Part shown: piece after piece, positions 35,101 through 47,813 of the stretch
Numbering within the stretch: the stretch's first letter is position 1
How the letters are laid out: every line of letters starts with the position of its first letter
From: Solanum dulcamara
Lineage: Eukaryota; Streptophyta; Magnoliopsida; Solanales; Solanaceae
Length of the DNA: 64,000 bases
Assembly (NCBI RefSeq): GCF_947179165.1
Contig: NC_077242.1
Span: forward strand, 53,825,097-53,889,096
Reading direction: 5' to 3'
Translations under genes and position numbers: made by a program
Notes under the pieces: generated by a model
Databases searched by the model: none
Seen by the model: the letters and a program-made list of their open reading frames with translations, nothing else
Told to the model about the DNA's origin: nothing

Positions 35101-36945
35101 CACGAGGGAAACTACTCCACTCATGACTTAGAGTTGGCAGCAGTAGTTTTTGGGCTTAAGATATGGAGATACTAGTTGTATGGAGTTCATTGTGAGATTT
35201 ATACTGATCACATAATTCTTTAGTATATTATGCTCCAGAGGGATCTTAATTCAAGGCAGAGGCGGTGGATCAATCTCCTAAAGGACTATGACTTTTCTAT
35301 TCTCTAACATTCGGGTAAGGCAAATGTAGTAGCAGATGCCTTGAGACGGAAGGTGGTGAGTATGGATAGTCTAGCTTTCCTTTCTATTTTAGATCCATCA
35401 TTGTCTTTGGACATTCATCCTTAGCTAAATGGATGATTCAACTTGATATCTCAGATTCTAGATGGGTATTAGCCCAAGGGGGGTTCAGTCATCTTTGTTA
35501 GACCGAATTCGGGGTCGTCAGTTTGAGGATGATTCTTTGGTAGCACTTAGAGATAGTGTGTTAGTTGGTGATGCTAGTCAGGATATTTTAGATTAGATGG
35601 GTTTTTGAGATTCGATGGCCAATTATGTGTTCCAAGAGTTGGGGGTTTGATTCAGCTTATACTTAGCAAGGCCCATGATTCCGGATATTCTATCCATCCG
35701 AGCACAGTTAAGATGTATCATGATTTGAGGTAGCATTACTGGTGGAGAGGTATAAGGAGAGATATTTCAGACTATATATCTCATTGTTTTTGTTTCCAGT
35801 AGGTGAATACCAAGCATATGAGGCCTGGTGGTGAGTTTTAGAGATTATCCATTCTGGAGTGAAAGTGGGAACATATCACCAAGGACTTTGTTATAGGATT
35901 GCCTCAAACTTCCAGAGATCTTGACAGTATTTGGGTCATCGTGGATCAATTGACCAAGTCAACATACTTCCTTCCCATTCATACTTCCTTTAGTACCGAG
36001 AGGTTGGCTCGTATCTATATTTGGGTGGGGTTTATCTTAATGGTGTGCCAGTATCTGTCATCTCAAACCAATTCACTTTCAGCTTTTGGAAGGCTTTTCA
36101 GGAGGAGTTGGGTACCCCTATTCATCTTAGCATAATTTTGCACCCACAGACTGATGGCCAGTTAGAGCACACTATTCAACTCTTTAAGGACATGTTGTGA
36201 GCCTATATGATGGATTTTGGAGGTTAGTGGGACCAATTGTTGCCTTTGGGGGAGTTTGCATACAATAATAGCTACCACTCTAGCATTCAGATGGCCCCAT
36301 TTGAGGCATTATATGATAGGCATTGTCTCTATCCGATTGGTTGGTTTAAGTCTATGGACCCTAGGCCGCATAGTGCAGACTTGCTTTAGGAAGTCTTTGA
36401 TAAGGTGAGGGTGACTCTAGATAGGCTCAGGATGGCTCAGAGTAGACATTAGAGTTTATGGATCTTAAGCGTCGATTGTTAAGGTTTGCAGTTAGTGATC
36501 GGGTATTTCTCCAAGTATCGCCCATGAAGGGTGTGATGAGATTTGGGAGGAAGGTCAAGCTCAACCCAGTTATATAAGGCCTATTGAGATATTAAGGATA
36601 GTTGGCGAGGTTGCCTATGATTTAGCTTTACCTCCAGCACTATAAACTATCCACCCAGTCTTTTATGTTTCAATGTTGCGTTGGTATGTTACAGATGAGT
36701 CTCATGTGCTCTAGTATGATTCAGTTAAGTTGGATGATCGTGTGATCTTTGTGGAGGAGCCAGTGACCATTCTAGCCAGATATGTCAGGAAGTTGCGAGC
36801 GAGAGCCATTCTTGTTGTTAAGGTTCATTGGAGGCACCGTTTGGTCAAGGAGTCTACCTGAGAGACCAAACAGGAGATGTGGGAGACCAAGCAGGAGATG
36901 TGGGAGCAGTTCCCCAGCATATTTGAGCCTTTAGGTACTTCTTGA
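32164..36945 (+). pseudogene. Element 2 gag-pol polyprotein, disabled
   Basis: Opens at ATG 32164 but has stops from codon 5 on. Gag remains at 32338-32760 (LPAHIAA, ATREDAHEFLTICH). A worn zinc knuckle lies near 33330-33410 and the protease site DPGSTYSYV near 33641-33670. RT follows from ~34100, with [23 protein letters not shown] near 34285-34350 and an intact SIDDILVYS at ~34591-34620. RNase H starts near 35010 (YYDASGIGLG) and integrase spans ~35690-36250 (SIWVIVDQLTKS). The C-terminal chromodomain-like segment at ~36740-36945 ends EMWEQFPSIFEPLGTS. Most stops are TAG or TGA replacing CAG or TGG. It formerly encoded all replication functions of the element; no frame is intact. Confidence 0.9.
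36862..36903 (+). repeat. In-frame 21-base tandem duplication in chromodomain tail
   Basis: Two copies of a 21-base unit (one base different) encode ETKQEMW-ETKQEMW, in place of the single WETxxxM block usual here. The Trp codon before the first copy is TGA. Confidence 0.8.
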
Positions 36946-36987
36946 CTCTTACTTTGGCGGACGAAAGTCCTTTTTAGTAGTGGATGT

Positions 36988-39778
36988 TGTAATGACCTTC
37001 CAGGTCATTTTCCTTAATGCCTTTTTTATGGTTTAGAGTGTTCCTATAGCGACCCCAAGTCATTTATGACTTTTTGGCACTGATTGTTCGGTTGCCTAGT
37101 CGTTCGCTTGGGTTTTAGGCCCGTTTCCCTATTTTGGAGCTTTTATAACTTTAAAATTTGACTTCAATAATAACTTTAGGTAAATGACCTCAGAACAAAT
37201 TCTGACAGTTTCATCAACTTTGTATTGGCCAAGTTAGGCTAGTAGCATGGTTGGCACGAGTGTCGAGGCAATCAGTGTGATTTTGAGGCCATTTATCTCT
37301 TTAGCCTTTAAAATTTGGCCTAAGGTTGACTTTGATCAATATTCTTGGAAAACGTGCTTGGATAAAACTTTTATCAGCGTAGTTAGTTTTGAAATATCAA
37401 GACTTTCGGTCAAATTTCAAGGCCCGTTGTGAAGTATTGCTAAAATTTGGCACTTGGGTATGGAATCCAGTTTTAGTTAAAATAATCTCGTATGGAAATT
37501 TTGAATGTGACATTGAGTTTGGAATGTCTAATTTGGTTGGGTAGCATATCTCATTTGCGCGCACAGGGTTCCAAATGAATCCCGAACACCCCATCGGAGA
37601 CTTGAACATGCTAAAACTAATTTTGTACTAGTTGTTTCTGGTGCAATCACTTAAGTGATCTTTGATCGCTAAAGTTACCAGGCCCAATGGGTGGGGGTCA
37701 CTAATGTGACTAACCCTTACTTAAGCGACCTGATGTCGCTAATGCGAAGCTCGCCTCTTGGTGGGGGTCACTTAATCAATCTTTGAGGCTGTTTTAGCTA
37801 CACCTGAGAGTCTTTTTTAGACTTGAATATTCAGTTATTTCTCATATTTTCAAACATCGATATCTCTCTCATGTTCAGGCAATTTTGGATGATTCATAGA
37901 CTAAAGTGTGGAGAATAACTAGGAGAAGGCATTTGGGGCTTCGAAAAGTGATTGGGAATTTTTGTTTGAGGAAAAATCCCTTGTAAACATGCTGCCATAT
38001 CTTAGTTTAGCTTTAAAATTGTGAATTCTTGCATGTTTGATTATCCACTGATTCGAGCCCTGAATTGTGTTCCTTTTTGAAACATAAGTTTGGAGTGGTG
38101 TTTAGAACCTTTGTACGGAGTTAATTCCAAAATTACTCGAGCGAGTCCCACATTTCTGATTTTGACTCTGAAATTAATCTATCTCTGAATTCGATGATTT
38201 TAATGTCAAAACAGTTATGTTAATGTTGTGTATCTATATTAGATAGTGTGGCAGCATTTGGAGGCCGTTAGGAGAGGAAAAGCTCTAGTTCCGTGAATTT
38301 GGAGCATGCATGATCGACCTATAGGTAGGCTACAATTTTTCTTTCTTTAGATTGGGTAGTATTGAATCATGCTTAGACGTTTAGAAATCATGTTTTATGC
38401 CTTTTTGGGATTCTATCGGGCACTTATGAGCATGCTACTTGTCTTGTTGATTATCCATGCCTTGGGATGTATTTGTATACTTTTTTTATCGTCTATTTGA
38501 AACATGATCGTCCTTAGCCTAGGTGTGACTAGTGCTTGCCTTAGAAATGCATGATTCAGACCCGATAGGCTTTAGCTTTGCCCCGATGTCGTTTGGTCGA
38601 CTTAGATCCTTATAGATTGGTGTAGTAGACTTTAGTCTGATAGTTTGGTCCTTATCTAGGTGATACATTTTCTCTGATGACCTTTTCTCTATTTCACCGA
38701 TTCTCCAACTTCATGACTCTCGACGATGACGTCGAATTTCTGTTCTACAATTCAAGATTGGTTTGGGGTTTAGCTCCGAAGGTTTTATTAATTGAGTGAG
38801 TATGGACAGTATCCACGGAGTTTGACAACTATTGATCTCTAAGAGCACTTGCAGTAGCTATATTTGGCACTTTATCGGGAATCCAGATTTAAGATCCTGC
38901 CTCGACTACGTTGGACCTTTTGACGAGCATCCGATTAGAGAGGTACGGCCTCGATCATTCGAATCCTTATATTAGTCATCCAGTTAGAAAGGTTCGTCCT
39001 TCGTACTGTCAAATTTTACTGGATTGGGTTGAGGTTTTGGTTCTTTATTCTCCAGTATTTGGTTGTCCATCTCAAATCTCGGTAGTTATAGCTTTTCTAT
39101 GTACTCGTCGGGCTTATGGGAGTTTGTTCAGGTTTTTATTTAAACTTGTGTACGAGAGTACCTTTTGGACTTATTGGGGTCCAGTTAGGTGTAGTTTAGT
39201 TGTAGATTTCTTTAGTTAGTTCTTTCTACACCAGTGTGCATTACAGTTCATTACTTTACTTTAGACTTTCGTTCTAGACCTCTGTTCTGTATATTTCCTC
39301 TTTTCATATTGCATTTACTTTTCAATCTCAGTCTCCCTATGATGCCTAATAGGTACCTATTATTTTGGTACTCATGCGATAATTTGCATCTGTTTTTATG
39401 ATGCTGGTCTGAGCACCAGTTGCAAGCGTTGATTCGAGCTTAGAGCGGTCTGATTTAGAGACAGGGGTTAGAACTTGGCATTTTGTACTAATCTAGTCTC
39501 CATCTGTATTTATAGACTAGTCTTTTGCTTTTGAGACCGGTCTTATTTTCGTAGTCCACTTTTGGGAATTGTACTCCTTTGTTAGACAGCTCTATACTAG
39601 CGATTTTCAGATTCTGGGAGGGATCAGTTGTATATATTATGCTATTTATGTTAGAATTGCTTATTCCTGTTTAGTTTCTACCCTTAAATCCATTACTACT
39701 TGTTCCGGATTACGGGTTAGCTTACCTACTAATGGTTATAGTAGGTGTAATCATGAGCTGAAAAATTAGGTCGTGACA
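36988..39778 (+). repeat. Element 2 3' LTR, uninterrupted
   Basis: TGTAATGACC...GTCGTGACA, 2791 bases; aligns with both halves of the 5' LTR (~2.81 kb when joined). Confidence 0.92.
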
Positions 39779-39783
39779 AATTT

Positions 39784-39849
39784 ATGTCCTAATTTTTTTA
39801 AATAGGTGTGTATTGCCTCAACAATTCTCTTATTTTGAAATGGAAGAAA
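39784..39849. mobile_element. Stowaway-like MITE, right half
   Basis: Ends TTATTTTGAAATGGAAGAAA before TA (39850-39851). Its inverse pairs with the left end at 21721, including CCATTTCAAAATAA and an AATTGTTG block further in. Confidence 0.7.
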
Positions 39850-40079
39850 TAACTTGTGTAAACTAAGATATATAATATGCTTATTAATTTGATGAATAGT
39901 GTATTTGGTATGAAGTCCTATTTTCTCATATTTGGTTGGATTAAATATTTTGAAAAATATTTTTTAAATTAACTTATTTTTCTCAAATTTAAGGAAAATT
40001 ACTTCCCTCCAAAAATTAAGGAATTTTATTTTCAAAACTCTCCTACAACCTCAAATTGAATTTTTTTCTTATCCCACCG

Positions 40080-40545
40080 CATAACCCGATCCTCCCCATA
40101 CAAAAAAAAATTAAATTTCTATTTTAAAACATTTCAATTATTTTACCCCCTACCCCGACCCTCCTACCCCCAAACTAGCCCCCACCCCCCCCCCACTAAA
40201 CAAAAAAAAATTAAAATTAAAAATTTTAGTTTTTCTTTACCCTATGTCTACCCCCCTATGCCGAAAAATTTGAAAAATATTTCAAATTTTAAAAGTTTAA
40301 TTTTTTTACCCTAATCCCACACCAACCCCCAACTAGCCCCCATACCCCAAAAAAATTTGAAAGTTTATTTTTGAAAAGAATTTCAAATTTCAAAATATTT
40401 TATTTTTTTTACCTCATTTCTACCCAATCCACTACCTCCCCCCCAATTCCCCAAAAAATAAAAACAAAAAAGTTTTAAAAATTCGATTTTGAAAATATGT
40501 TCAAATTTTAAAAATTTTATTTTTTACCCATTACCCATAAATTAG
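40080..40545. repeat. C-rich ~115-base tandem repeat, about four units
   Basis: Each unit joins a CCCC-rich half (ACCCCCAAACTAGCCCCCAC type) to an A/T half (TTTGAAAATATTTCAAATTT type). Units start near 40140, 40245, 40318 and 40432, with variable spacing. A single extra unit lies at 57571-57632. Confidence 0.6.
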
Positions 40546-40569
40546 CTCTTAGGGGCCCATCTCAATTTG

Positions 40570-41185
40570 AAAATAGTCGTGGGATCGAATCCTGAATTGG
40601 TTGATCGTATCCACATTCGCATGTCACAGTCGAATTTTGAGTTGGATATTTGGTTTCGGGTTGGGGACGGGTTCAAGTTTAAATGTTGAGTCCCGGGTTC
40701 AGGTTCGAATGTCATGGTCGGATCTCAATTTAGAAGTCAAGTCTTGATTTTGGAGTCAAATCGGGTCCTGAGTCAAAAGTCGAGGTCGGGTCCTCGGTTA
40801 GGATTCGGGGTCAGGTCTTGAGGTCGGCTATTGTTTCCGAAGTCGGGTCCTGGTTCAGATATCGACTCTTGGATCGGGGTCAAATTTCGAGTTGGATATC
40901 TGAATTGGATCTTGAATTAATGATCTTGATCAAGTGTCGGTATTGGGGTAAGGATCGAGAGTCGGGGCCATGTCTTGAATCGAATGTCGAGATCATGTTC
41001 TAGATCGGTCATCGAAGTCGTGTCCAGATTCAAGTGTCTGGGTTGAATCATAGTTCAAATGTCGGGTTTAGGGTCGAAAGTCAGGGTCAGGTCAAATCTT
41101 AAGGTTGTATTTTGGATCTGTCATTGAGGTCGTATCCTAGTTCATGTGTCGGGGTCGGATCTTTGATCGATTATTGGGGTTGGTT
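40570..41185. repeat. GTCGGGTC-type degenerate minisatellite
   Basis: About 20-25 imperfect copies of a ~25-base unit resembling GGTCGGGTCCTGATTCGAAT followed by GTCGG. The 61-codon ORF at 40818-41003 is a by-product. Confidence 0.75.
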
Positions 41186-42674
41186 TTCTATCACGACCCA
41201 AGCCTAGGGCCTAGACGTGACACGGCGAATGAGACACCCGGAGGTACCTCACCCAAGCCTCTTAGCATTCATTAAGCATTTCATTGGTAATGATAAATAA
41301 TAATAAGCGGAAAATAAAAATATTTTTTTTCCATTTGTGTCCAAACATACCTCTACTAATACGCTTGGCGGGGGCTAAGACATGGTCCTACCTCACCCTT
41401 AAAATAAGTGTCAAGAAATGCCTTAATAAAATTCTTACTATTCTACATAACATAAGCTTAGAATAAAAAGGATGTTGTTCCCGGAACATGGGAACTCACC
41501 ACAAGTAATGTTCAACTAACTCGAGCTAGCCATGTAGAGGAGGTCGAGGGGCGACATCGGTTCCTACATGGTGATATCATGTAGGCAAAAGTATGCGTTA
41601 GTACTTTGAATGTACTAAGTATGTGAGTATGCAATGCAATATATCATTATACAATAAGGTGAAATAATGGACCATACTAGAACCTTGTATTCATTCGTAA
41701 TACCATTTGGAGTTAAGAAGCTTAGTCAATGAAATATAAAAACCATCATGATTCATAAAAGAAACTTAAATATTTTAGAGGTAACCATGAGTCATTATAA
41801 GAAACCATATACTTGCAAAATACATGAATAGTAAATAAGTATTCCATAAACCTTTTGAAAGAAATCATTAGCTTTGTGAGAGCACATACTTTACCTTGTG
41901 ATAGACATAGTAGACATCATATGATATATCATAAACATTGGAAGATGGACCTTGTACCTTTGTGAGAGTGACCGTTAACCGACATAAACCATGTGAGCTA
42001 TAACATGGAGTCTCGATGTTACCCCTACATCAGAGAAAAGGGGGAGACTACTTTCCAAGGTAGACTCCGTCATACCTAAGTGGATTCACTAAGCTACTTA
42101 AGGAATCAAACCTCTACTAATGGGTGACCCTTTCTAAGGAATCAAGCCTCTACTAACGGGTGATCCTTCTTCCTACGGTGGCACGTAGTTATGGGACAAT
42201 GGGATCTTTCTACGAGTCTCTTTCCTTTTCTACGGGAGAGAATGCCTATTCCAAGGTCCACTCGGTGCTAGGTAAACTCTCAATGGAATAGACAAACCAT
42301 AAAACATATACTCAATCATCATTTGGGAGGGGCCATATCTACTACCCGTCCACTCTTCATAAGAACAAAATCATAGAATAGCTCCTTAACTTTGTCTCAT
42401 ATGATGTGAGTGTAGACCTTTCATCATCACATATCTTTATTCATAAAATATCTCTAGGGCCTTAACTCGCCTTATCATCAACTTACTTGAACATTATAGA
42501 ATCATCATTCACAAAACTTATTTGCAAAGAGCACCCTTAAACTCATTTGTAGACATTGTCAAACATTTATTTGGTGTCAAACTTTATTTCAACTTCGCTT
42601 TATCATAAGCAACTAGGTGGGTTCATTTCAAAAGGATCTTCAAACATTTAAAGAATACTTGTATGCATGAGAGT

Positions 42675-45600
42675 TAGGGGTGCTTATCGGGCGGATCAGA
42701 TAGATTATTATGCTTAACGGTTTGACTTAACGGTTATCGGATTTTAAAAGTACTAATCCGCTAGCCAACCTATAAGATATTGGTTGGATTGGTATCGGAT
42801 TAGCAATTATCAAACGGTTATCAGGTGGTGTATCGGTGGTATGGTAACATGTAAAATTTTTGCCATTTAGTTCAATTCCCTTTCACAACAGGCATGCACA
42901 ATGTAATTTAGGTAAGCAGATAATCAATATGTCATATGTGAAGTTGTGAAAAGATTAACAACAATATACAGGCCTACAAATCAGCCACCATGGTCCATGG
43001 CAGTCAAGATTCAAGAAGAGTTCACAGTTGATGCTACACACAACTTGACAGTTAACACTACACTGAGATTAATGCATTCTTGCTCCTTAAGTGGTGCAAA
43101 AGATCATTATCTATTGGAAATTTTCATCAGAAATATATTGAAGACAACCTAAGTCATAAAACTACTAACATATAAAAGCAACTGCAACTCCATTACTGAT
43201 CAAAATCAACTCAAACAGCTTTTTGCTCCTCTTTCTTTTCTTATGGAACCATATTCTTCTCCAGTTCTCCTGCATTCAATAAATGAATACAAATTATATT
43301 AAATCAAACAATTCTCAAATGTCTACTCCTGCTTCAAATTAGATAACACAATATTGAAGAATTTCAAAACTGTAATAAAAACTTATACATCGAGACTCGA
43401 ACAATTGATCAGGAGGAGAAACAAAGATGAAATATTTGAGCCCTTATTGACGATCAAAAACTAAAATAGAAGAACAAATGAGATAGCTAAACAAGAAGTA
43501 CTTTAATTAATTTAAACTACTGCATTCAAGGAGTAGCTAAACAACAGACATGATATTCAAATATTCAAGCAAAGATACCATTTGAATGTATACAAGTCCC
43601 AAGATAATTGTTGAGTTTACATTTTAAAATAACTACCAGCCATTACTTCAATGAAATATAGTTATGATTACTAAAAAGGGAAGGCGGGAGAAAACATAAA
43701 GGAGACTGGACTTGAGCCAAATACAGGACTAATATGAACATCAAATCAAGCTTTACAAAAGCAGGAAGGTAAAGAAAATACAAGAAAATTGGGTTCAACT
43801 AATCAACATAAACTAACATAACAAGAATCCCAAAATGAGAGGGAAAAGATTGGAACTGTTGCAAATTTTTTTCATGTTTGAGAAGAAGAGAAAGAATGTT
43901 TTTGAGAAAAAGATTAGGGATTTAGGGATATGCTATTAGGAGGAATTTAAGAGAAAGATAAATTGAAAATAAGCTAATCTAAATTACCATGATCATTCAA
44001 ACAAATAATTGCAGCATGCTCAAAATGATAAACCCAGAAATGCAATAAACATTAAAGACTCAAATACAATAAATTTTGGCAAAAATGTAACATGTAAGTT
44101 GCAAATAAAAGAACACTAAAAATAAGAAGAAAACTTCACGAAAGTATCAGTTTAATTATTTATACTGAAACAGATAATGCTAAACACTTCTCAAATGAAC
44201 AAAACAATAACTAAAAGCAAACAAAAATGCTAAAATAAAGAGAAAATTACCTGGTTCTGGATAGCGAACCTGAACTCGAGCTCGAGGAATTGATTCCACA
44301 ATCAACTTTTACTTGAAATATGTGCAGAATGATGAGAAAAAATATATTTATATGTCAACTACAGTAGGCATAGGGTATTTCCCAATGCTGGCTAAATCTG
44401 AAGAAAAAATTATCATAATGAGTCATGTAATAAGTATAAACCATTCACAATAATAATATACAACAAATATAATAAAAAGTATCATTACCTTGTTCAAGCT
44501 GTTAGAGATTATCAAGATCTTCCTCAACGCTAACAGATTGTTTTAATTTTTCACTTCTAAGCCAATCTTGAAGACACACTAGAGCTTGCACTAAATTAGG
44601 AGTCAATGAACTCCTAAATGAATCAAGAAGATGTCCTCCCGTACTAAATGCAGATTTAGATGCTACACTTGAAACTGGTACAACTAATGCATCACGAGCC
44701 ATCTCAGCAAGAATAGGAAATCTAGCTGAGTTCATTTTCCACCAGTTTAGGATGTTAAATTCTTTACTATCCTCCTCAGTTTCTTTACCAAAATATTTAT
44801 CTAACTCCGTTCTAGCATCCACACCTCCATTCGCTGTTTTATAGTTCTTTAGATCTTTCATGAATGATTCTAAAAGTCCTGTACTTTGGGTACTTACTTG
44901 ACTGCTAGAAGGCCCAGAAGTAGAAGTGTCTACTAAAGAGCAAGGTGAAGATTGAGCAAGCACGCTGCCTTTTGAGTTGGATTTTACATACTCGCTAAAT
45001 AATAAAGTCATGTACTTCTTTATTTTTGCTTGTATATATGGCCCTTTTTCCTGAAACATCTTTACAAGTGCATAGCTAACTGATTCAAGCTTGTAATGAG
45101 GATCTAAAATAGACAAAATGAAAATTATCTTGTTCATTTTTACTGGATCTCCCCAATACTTATTAAATTTTTCTTTTATCTTTTTTGCCATATCGCTTAA
45201 ACCAGTGTCTTCGCTTGCCATCAATTGATTCAAATAAACAACAACCGCACAAATTTTAAAAAAATGAATATTTGACGTAACATAACATGATACGGATATT
45301 TTCAAAGTAAGAAGATAAAATATCTCAAGAAATCTCTTAATTCTTTTCACATGGACCCAATCACTACTCAAAAGTTCACCGGCAGTGATTCCAATTTCAA
45401 CATAAGAATTTTCAAGATAATATCTCAAGCCAATTTCACGGGAAGCATAATTTGAAAATGCATTCTCAAATTCAACAGCCCTACTCAACATTAGATAGGT
45501 GGAATTCCACCTAGTTGGAATGTCTAAGCATAAAGATTTTTTACAACTAAGTTGTTCATCGTCAGAACTTTCTTGAAATCTTTTCAACCTCGCAGGAGAC

Positions 45601-47813
45601 TGCCTAACAAATCTAACTGCATGTATAACACATTCTATAGACAAAGAGCATTCTTTTAAACCATTCTTAACAACAAGATTCATGATACGAGCCATACACC
45701 TCACGTGAAGGTGATTACCATTCATCAAATTAGTTCCTATTTTTGTTAATTGCTTAGATAATTCTTTCACTGTCACATCATTTGAGCTTGCATTATCAAC
45801 TGTGACAGTAAAGATCTTATTTATCCCCCACTCACGTAAGCACCTACTAATATCATTTGGCATATCTTCACCTTTATGGCTAATAATAGGACAACAATTA
45901 AGTGTTTTCTTACGCATGTTCCAATCACTATCGATCAAATAGGCAGTGATACACATGTAATTGATCCTTTGTATAGAAGTCCATAGTCAGTGTTAATACA
46001 AATTCTCTGTTTTGTTTCTATAAAATACCTCCTCAACTTTTGTTTTTCTTCATTAAACAGATTAAAACAGTCCCTAGTTACAGTACTACGGGAAGGGATC
46101 CAAAAATGAGGTTGAGCAATTTTCATAAATTCTTTAAAATCTTCTTTTTTGACAAAGCTAAAAGGAAGCTCATCAACTATTACCATATGACATAAAGCCT
46201 TCTTACACTCTTCTTAGTCAAATTTCCAAGAGACAACAACTACATCACCTTCACTACCCCCCTGAATAGATTTAAAACCTATGGTTGATTTGTTTTTTAT
46301 CAACAAGAGGAGTAGGAAGTTTAGGACATGTCAACAAATGACCAAGAAGAGTCGACGTACCATCTCTTGACTTAAAATAGTACAACTTATAGCAATTGCT
46401 ATAATTTGCTTTCGTACCTTCGGAAGTTTCAACTTTTGTAAAATGATCCCAAGTAGCAGACCTTTTTCTCCTTCTTTTAGCACTAGCTGATAGAGTTATC
46501 TCAGCATGACTTGTTGCATTTGTAGCCTCACTTTCACCTATCACCTTATCACTTTGTTCAACCATGCTAAAAGATTAAGAGTTTAAGACTTTGCATCCCT
46601 GTATTTTAATCAACAACCCAAAAATAAGTTACGATATGAATAATCAATTTTATACCAGTAGTTTAATAATGCCAAAATCCGTGAAGCACATACCAAAATT
46701 ATCATAAATAATCAAAGCAGATGCGAAGTCGATTTAGACATAAAGTGAGGATTTAGCATATTAACATAAAGATAAGTATCTTAGTATGAAATACCTTAGA
46801 AGATAAAAAAATAATAGTTCTTATCTTTCACAAATGCAGTATATTTTCTTCTATGTACTTTGTCAGTAGCTTTAGAAAGTGCTTGCAATTCGACGGCATT
46901 AGCAGTAGACTTCAAGGAAAGTATGCAAAATAAGTGGTAGAAATTGAAAATAGAGAAAAAGAAGTACAGTAGAAATTTAGCCAAGGATTCAAGAAGCACC
47001 AAAATGGAGAAATTTAATCTACGAAGGCCTTGTTTTATAGTATTAGAGAGGTCTCGTTCTAGAGTTTTTACCTCTCCGCTGGGAACCTTCACTTTCAAAT
47101 CACTTCATCTAAAATAAGAAGAAATCATATCTAAAAAACAAATGTCAGAAATCAGATCCGATTATGAAGCAGTCCAAACCAGAATGATTCAGGCTCGAAG
47201 ATCTGGATTCTCTATCTCACAAAATGATTCAGCACTCAAATTACTCTAAACAATCACTAATATTAAAGAGGATTTTGTGCATGAAAATACGAATAGCTTT
47301 GGGGTTGAGCTAAACCTAAGACAAGGTGGCACAAGATGAGAATCTGAGAGAAAGACTGAGACAGAGGCGGAAGTAGTCAAGTATGAACTATGAAGTAGCT
47401 AAACCTAAAGTCTAAAGAGGCGGAACTACGGAAGTAGTCACAAATTTGTAGAACTCTGTAGAAGAGTTGAAATAGCCAAGTAGGGCTTCTACTTTAAAAG
47501 TTTAAATGGGCTTGCCTATTTAATTAAATTGGTTTGGCATGTTTAATTAAATGGGCTTGGCCCTTATTTTAGGTTTACAAATAAAAATTATCAATATTAT
47601 ACATATTTTATATGTTTAGGGATAAAATATTTTAAAGTATAATAAATTCTTAACGATTTACCCAATAACAAAATTGAGTAATTTATCCCCCACACCGATA
47701 AGCCGTTAATTATAAAATTTCAATCCATTCCCCACCCGCTAATCCGATAACCCAAAGAAAATAAGCCAATTTGCGATTGGGTTATCGGTAGCGGACGGTT
47801 TTGAACAGCCCTA
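42675..47813 (-). mobile_element. hAT transposon (hAT-2), 5.1 kb
   Basis: Ends are TAGGGGTGCTTATCGGGCGG and TTGAACAGCCCTA (short imperfect inverted repeat), with perfect ATGAGAGT duplications at 42667-42674 and 47814-47821. Subterminal CGGTTATCGG/CCGATAACC words cluster at both ends (42700-42840 and 47690-47800). It carries one minus-strand BED/hAT transposase. It sits inside a young LTR, so it is more recent than hAT-1. Confidence 0.93.
44502..46565 (-). pseudogene. hAT-2 transposase (BED / RICESLEEPER-like), nearly complete
   Basis: ATG at 46565. The BED finger segment has WDHFTKV and LLGHLLTCPKL, but the first Cys pair reads YSNCYKLYY, so it is damaged. A frame change near 46295 and an in-frame TAA near 46220 precede VDELPFSFVKKEDF, and a one-base loss near 45985 precedes WTSIQRINYMC. 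After that 484 codons are open: ITVDNASSNDV-type core (TVDNASSNDVTVKEL), HLHVRCMARIMNLVV, DIPTRWNSTYLML and C-terminal dimerisation domain (RFPILAEMARDALVVPVSSV...AFSTGGHLLDSFRSSLTP). The usual Glu of the SVASE-x-AFS block is Lys (codon 44655-44657), which should remove the third catalytic acid. Family length fits ~690 residues. It would have acted in the nucleus on the element ends. Confidence 0.9.

Larger units (their letters stand above)
21960..39778 (+). mobile_element. Element 2: full-length chromovirus split by a hAT element
   Basis: Begins TGTAATGATCC and ends GTCGTGACA, with perfect AATTT duplications at 21955-21959 and 39779-39783. Without the nested hAT and its duplication it is ~10.6 kb with ~2.8 kb LTRs. 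The internal region 31960-36987 has an iMet primer site, gag, protease, RT, RNase H, integrase and chromodomain-like tail on the plus strand. Chromodomain and LTR length fit the Tekay/Del clade. The two LTRs differ at many sites, so the insertion is old. Confidence 0.92.
39899..41188. mobile_element. TIR element of unknown class, left part (split by element 3)
   Basis: Left end GTGTATTTGGTATGAAGTCC pairs with the inverse of the right end at 56818 (GTGTGTTTGGTAGGAAGG). Inner AAAATATTTT-rich arms also pair. Joined, the element is ~1.55 kb. No transposase, and the duplication is not clear (only ATA/TA at both sides). It holds two internal tandem arrays listed separately. A Solanaceae non-autonomous DNA element is the likeliest reading. 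Confidence 0.5.

Noticed and set aside
42946..43152. 68-codon plus ORF in hAT-2
   Set aside because: Non-coding 3' part of the transposon, no recognisable features.
46796..47098. 100-codon minus ORF upstream of the hAT-2 transposase
   Set aside because: Possible leader or intron sequence; no domain. I could not support it as an exon.
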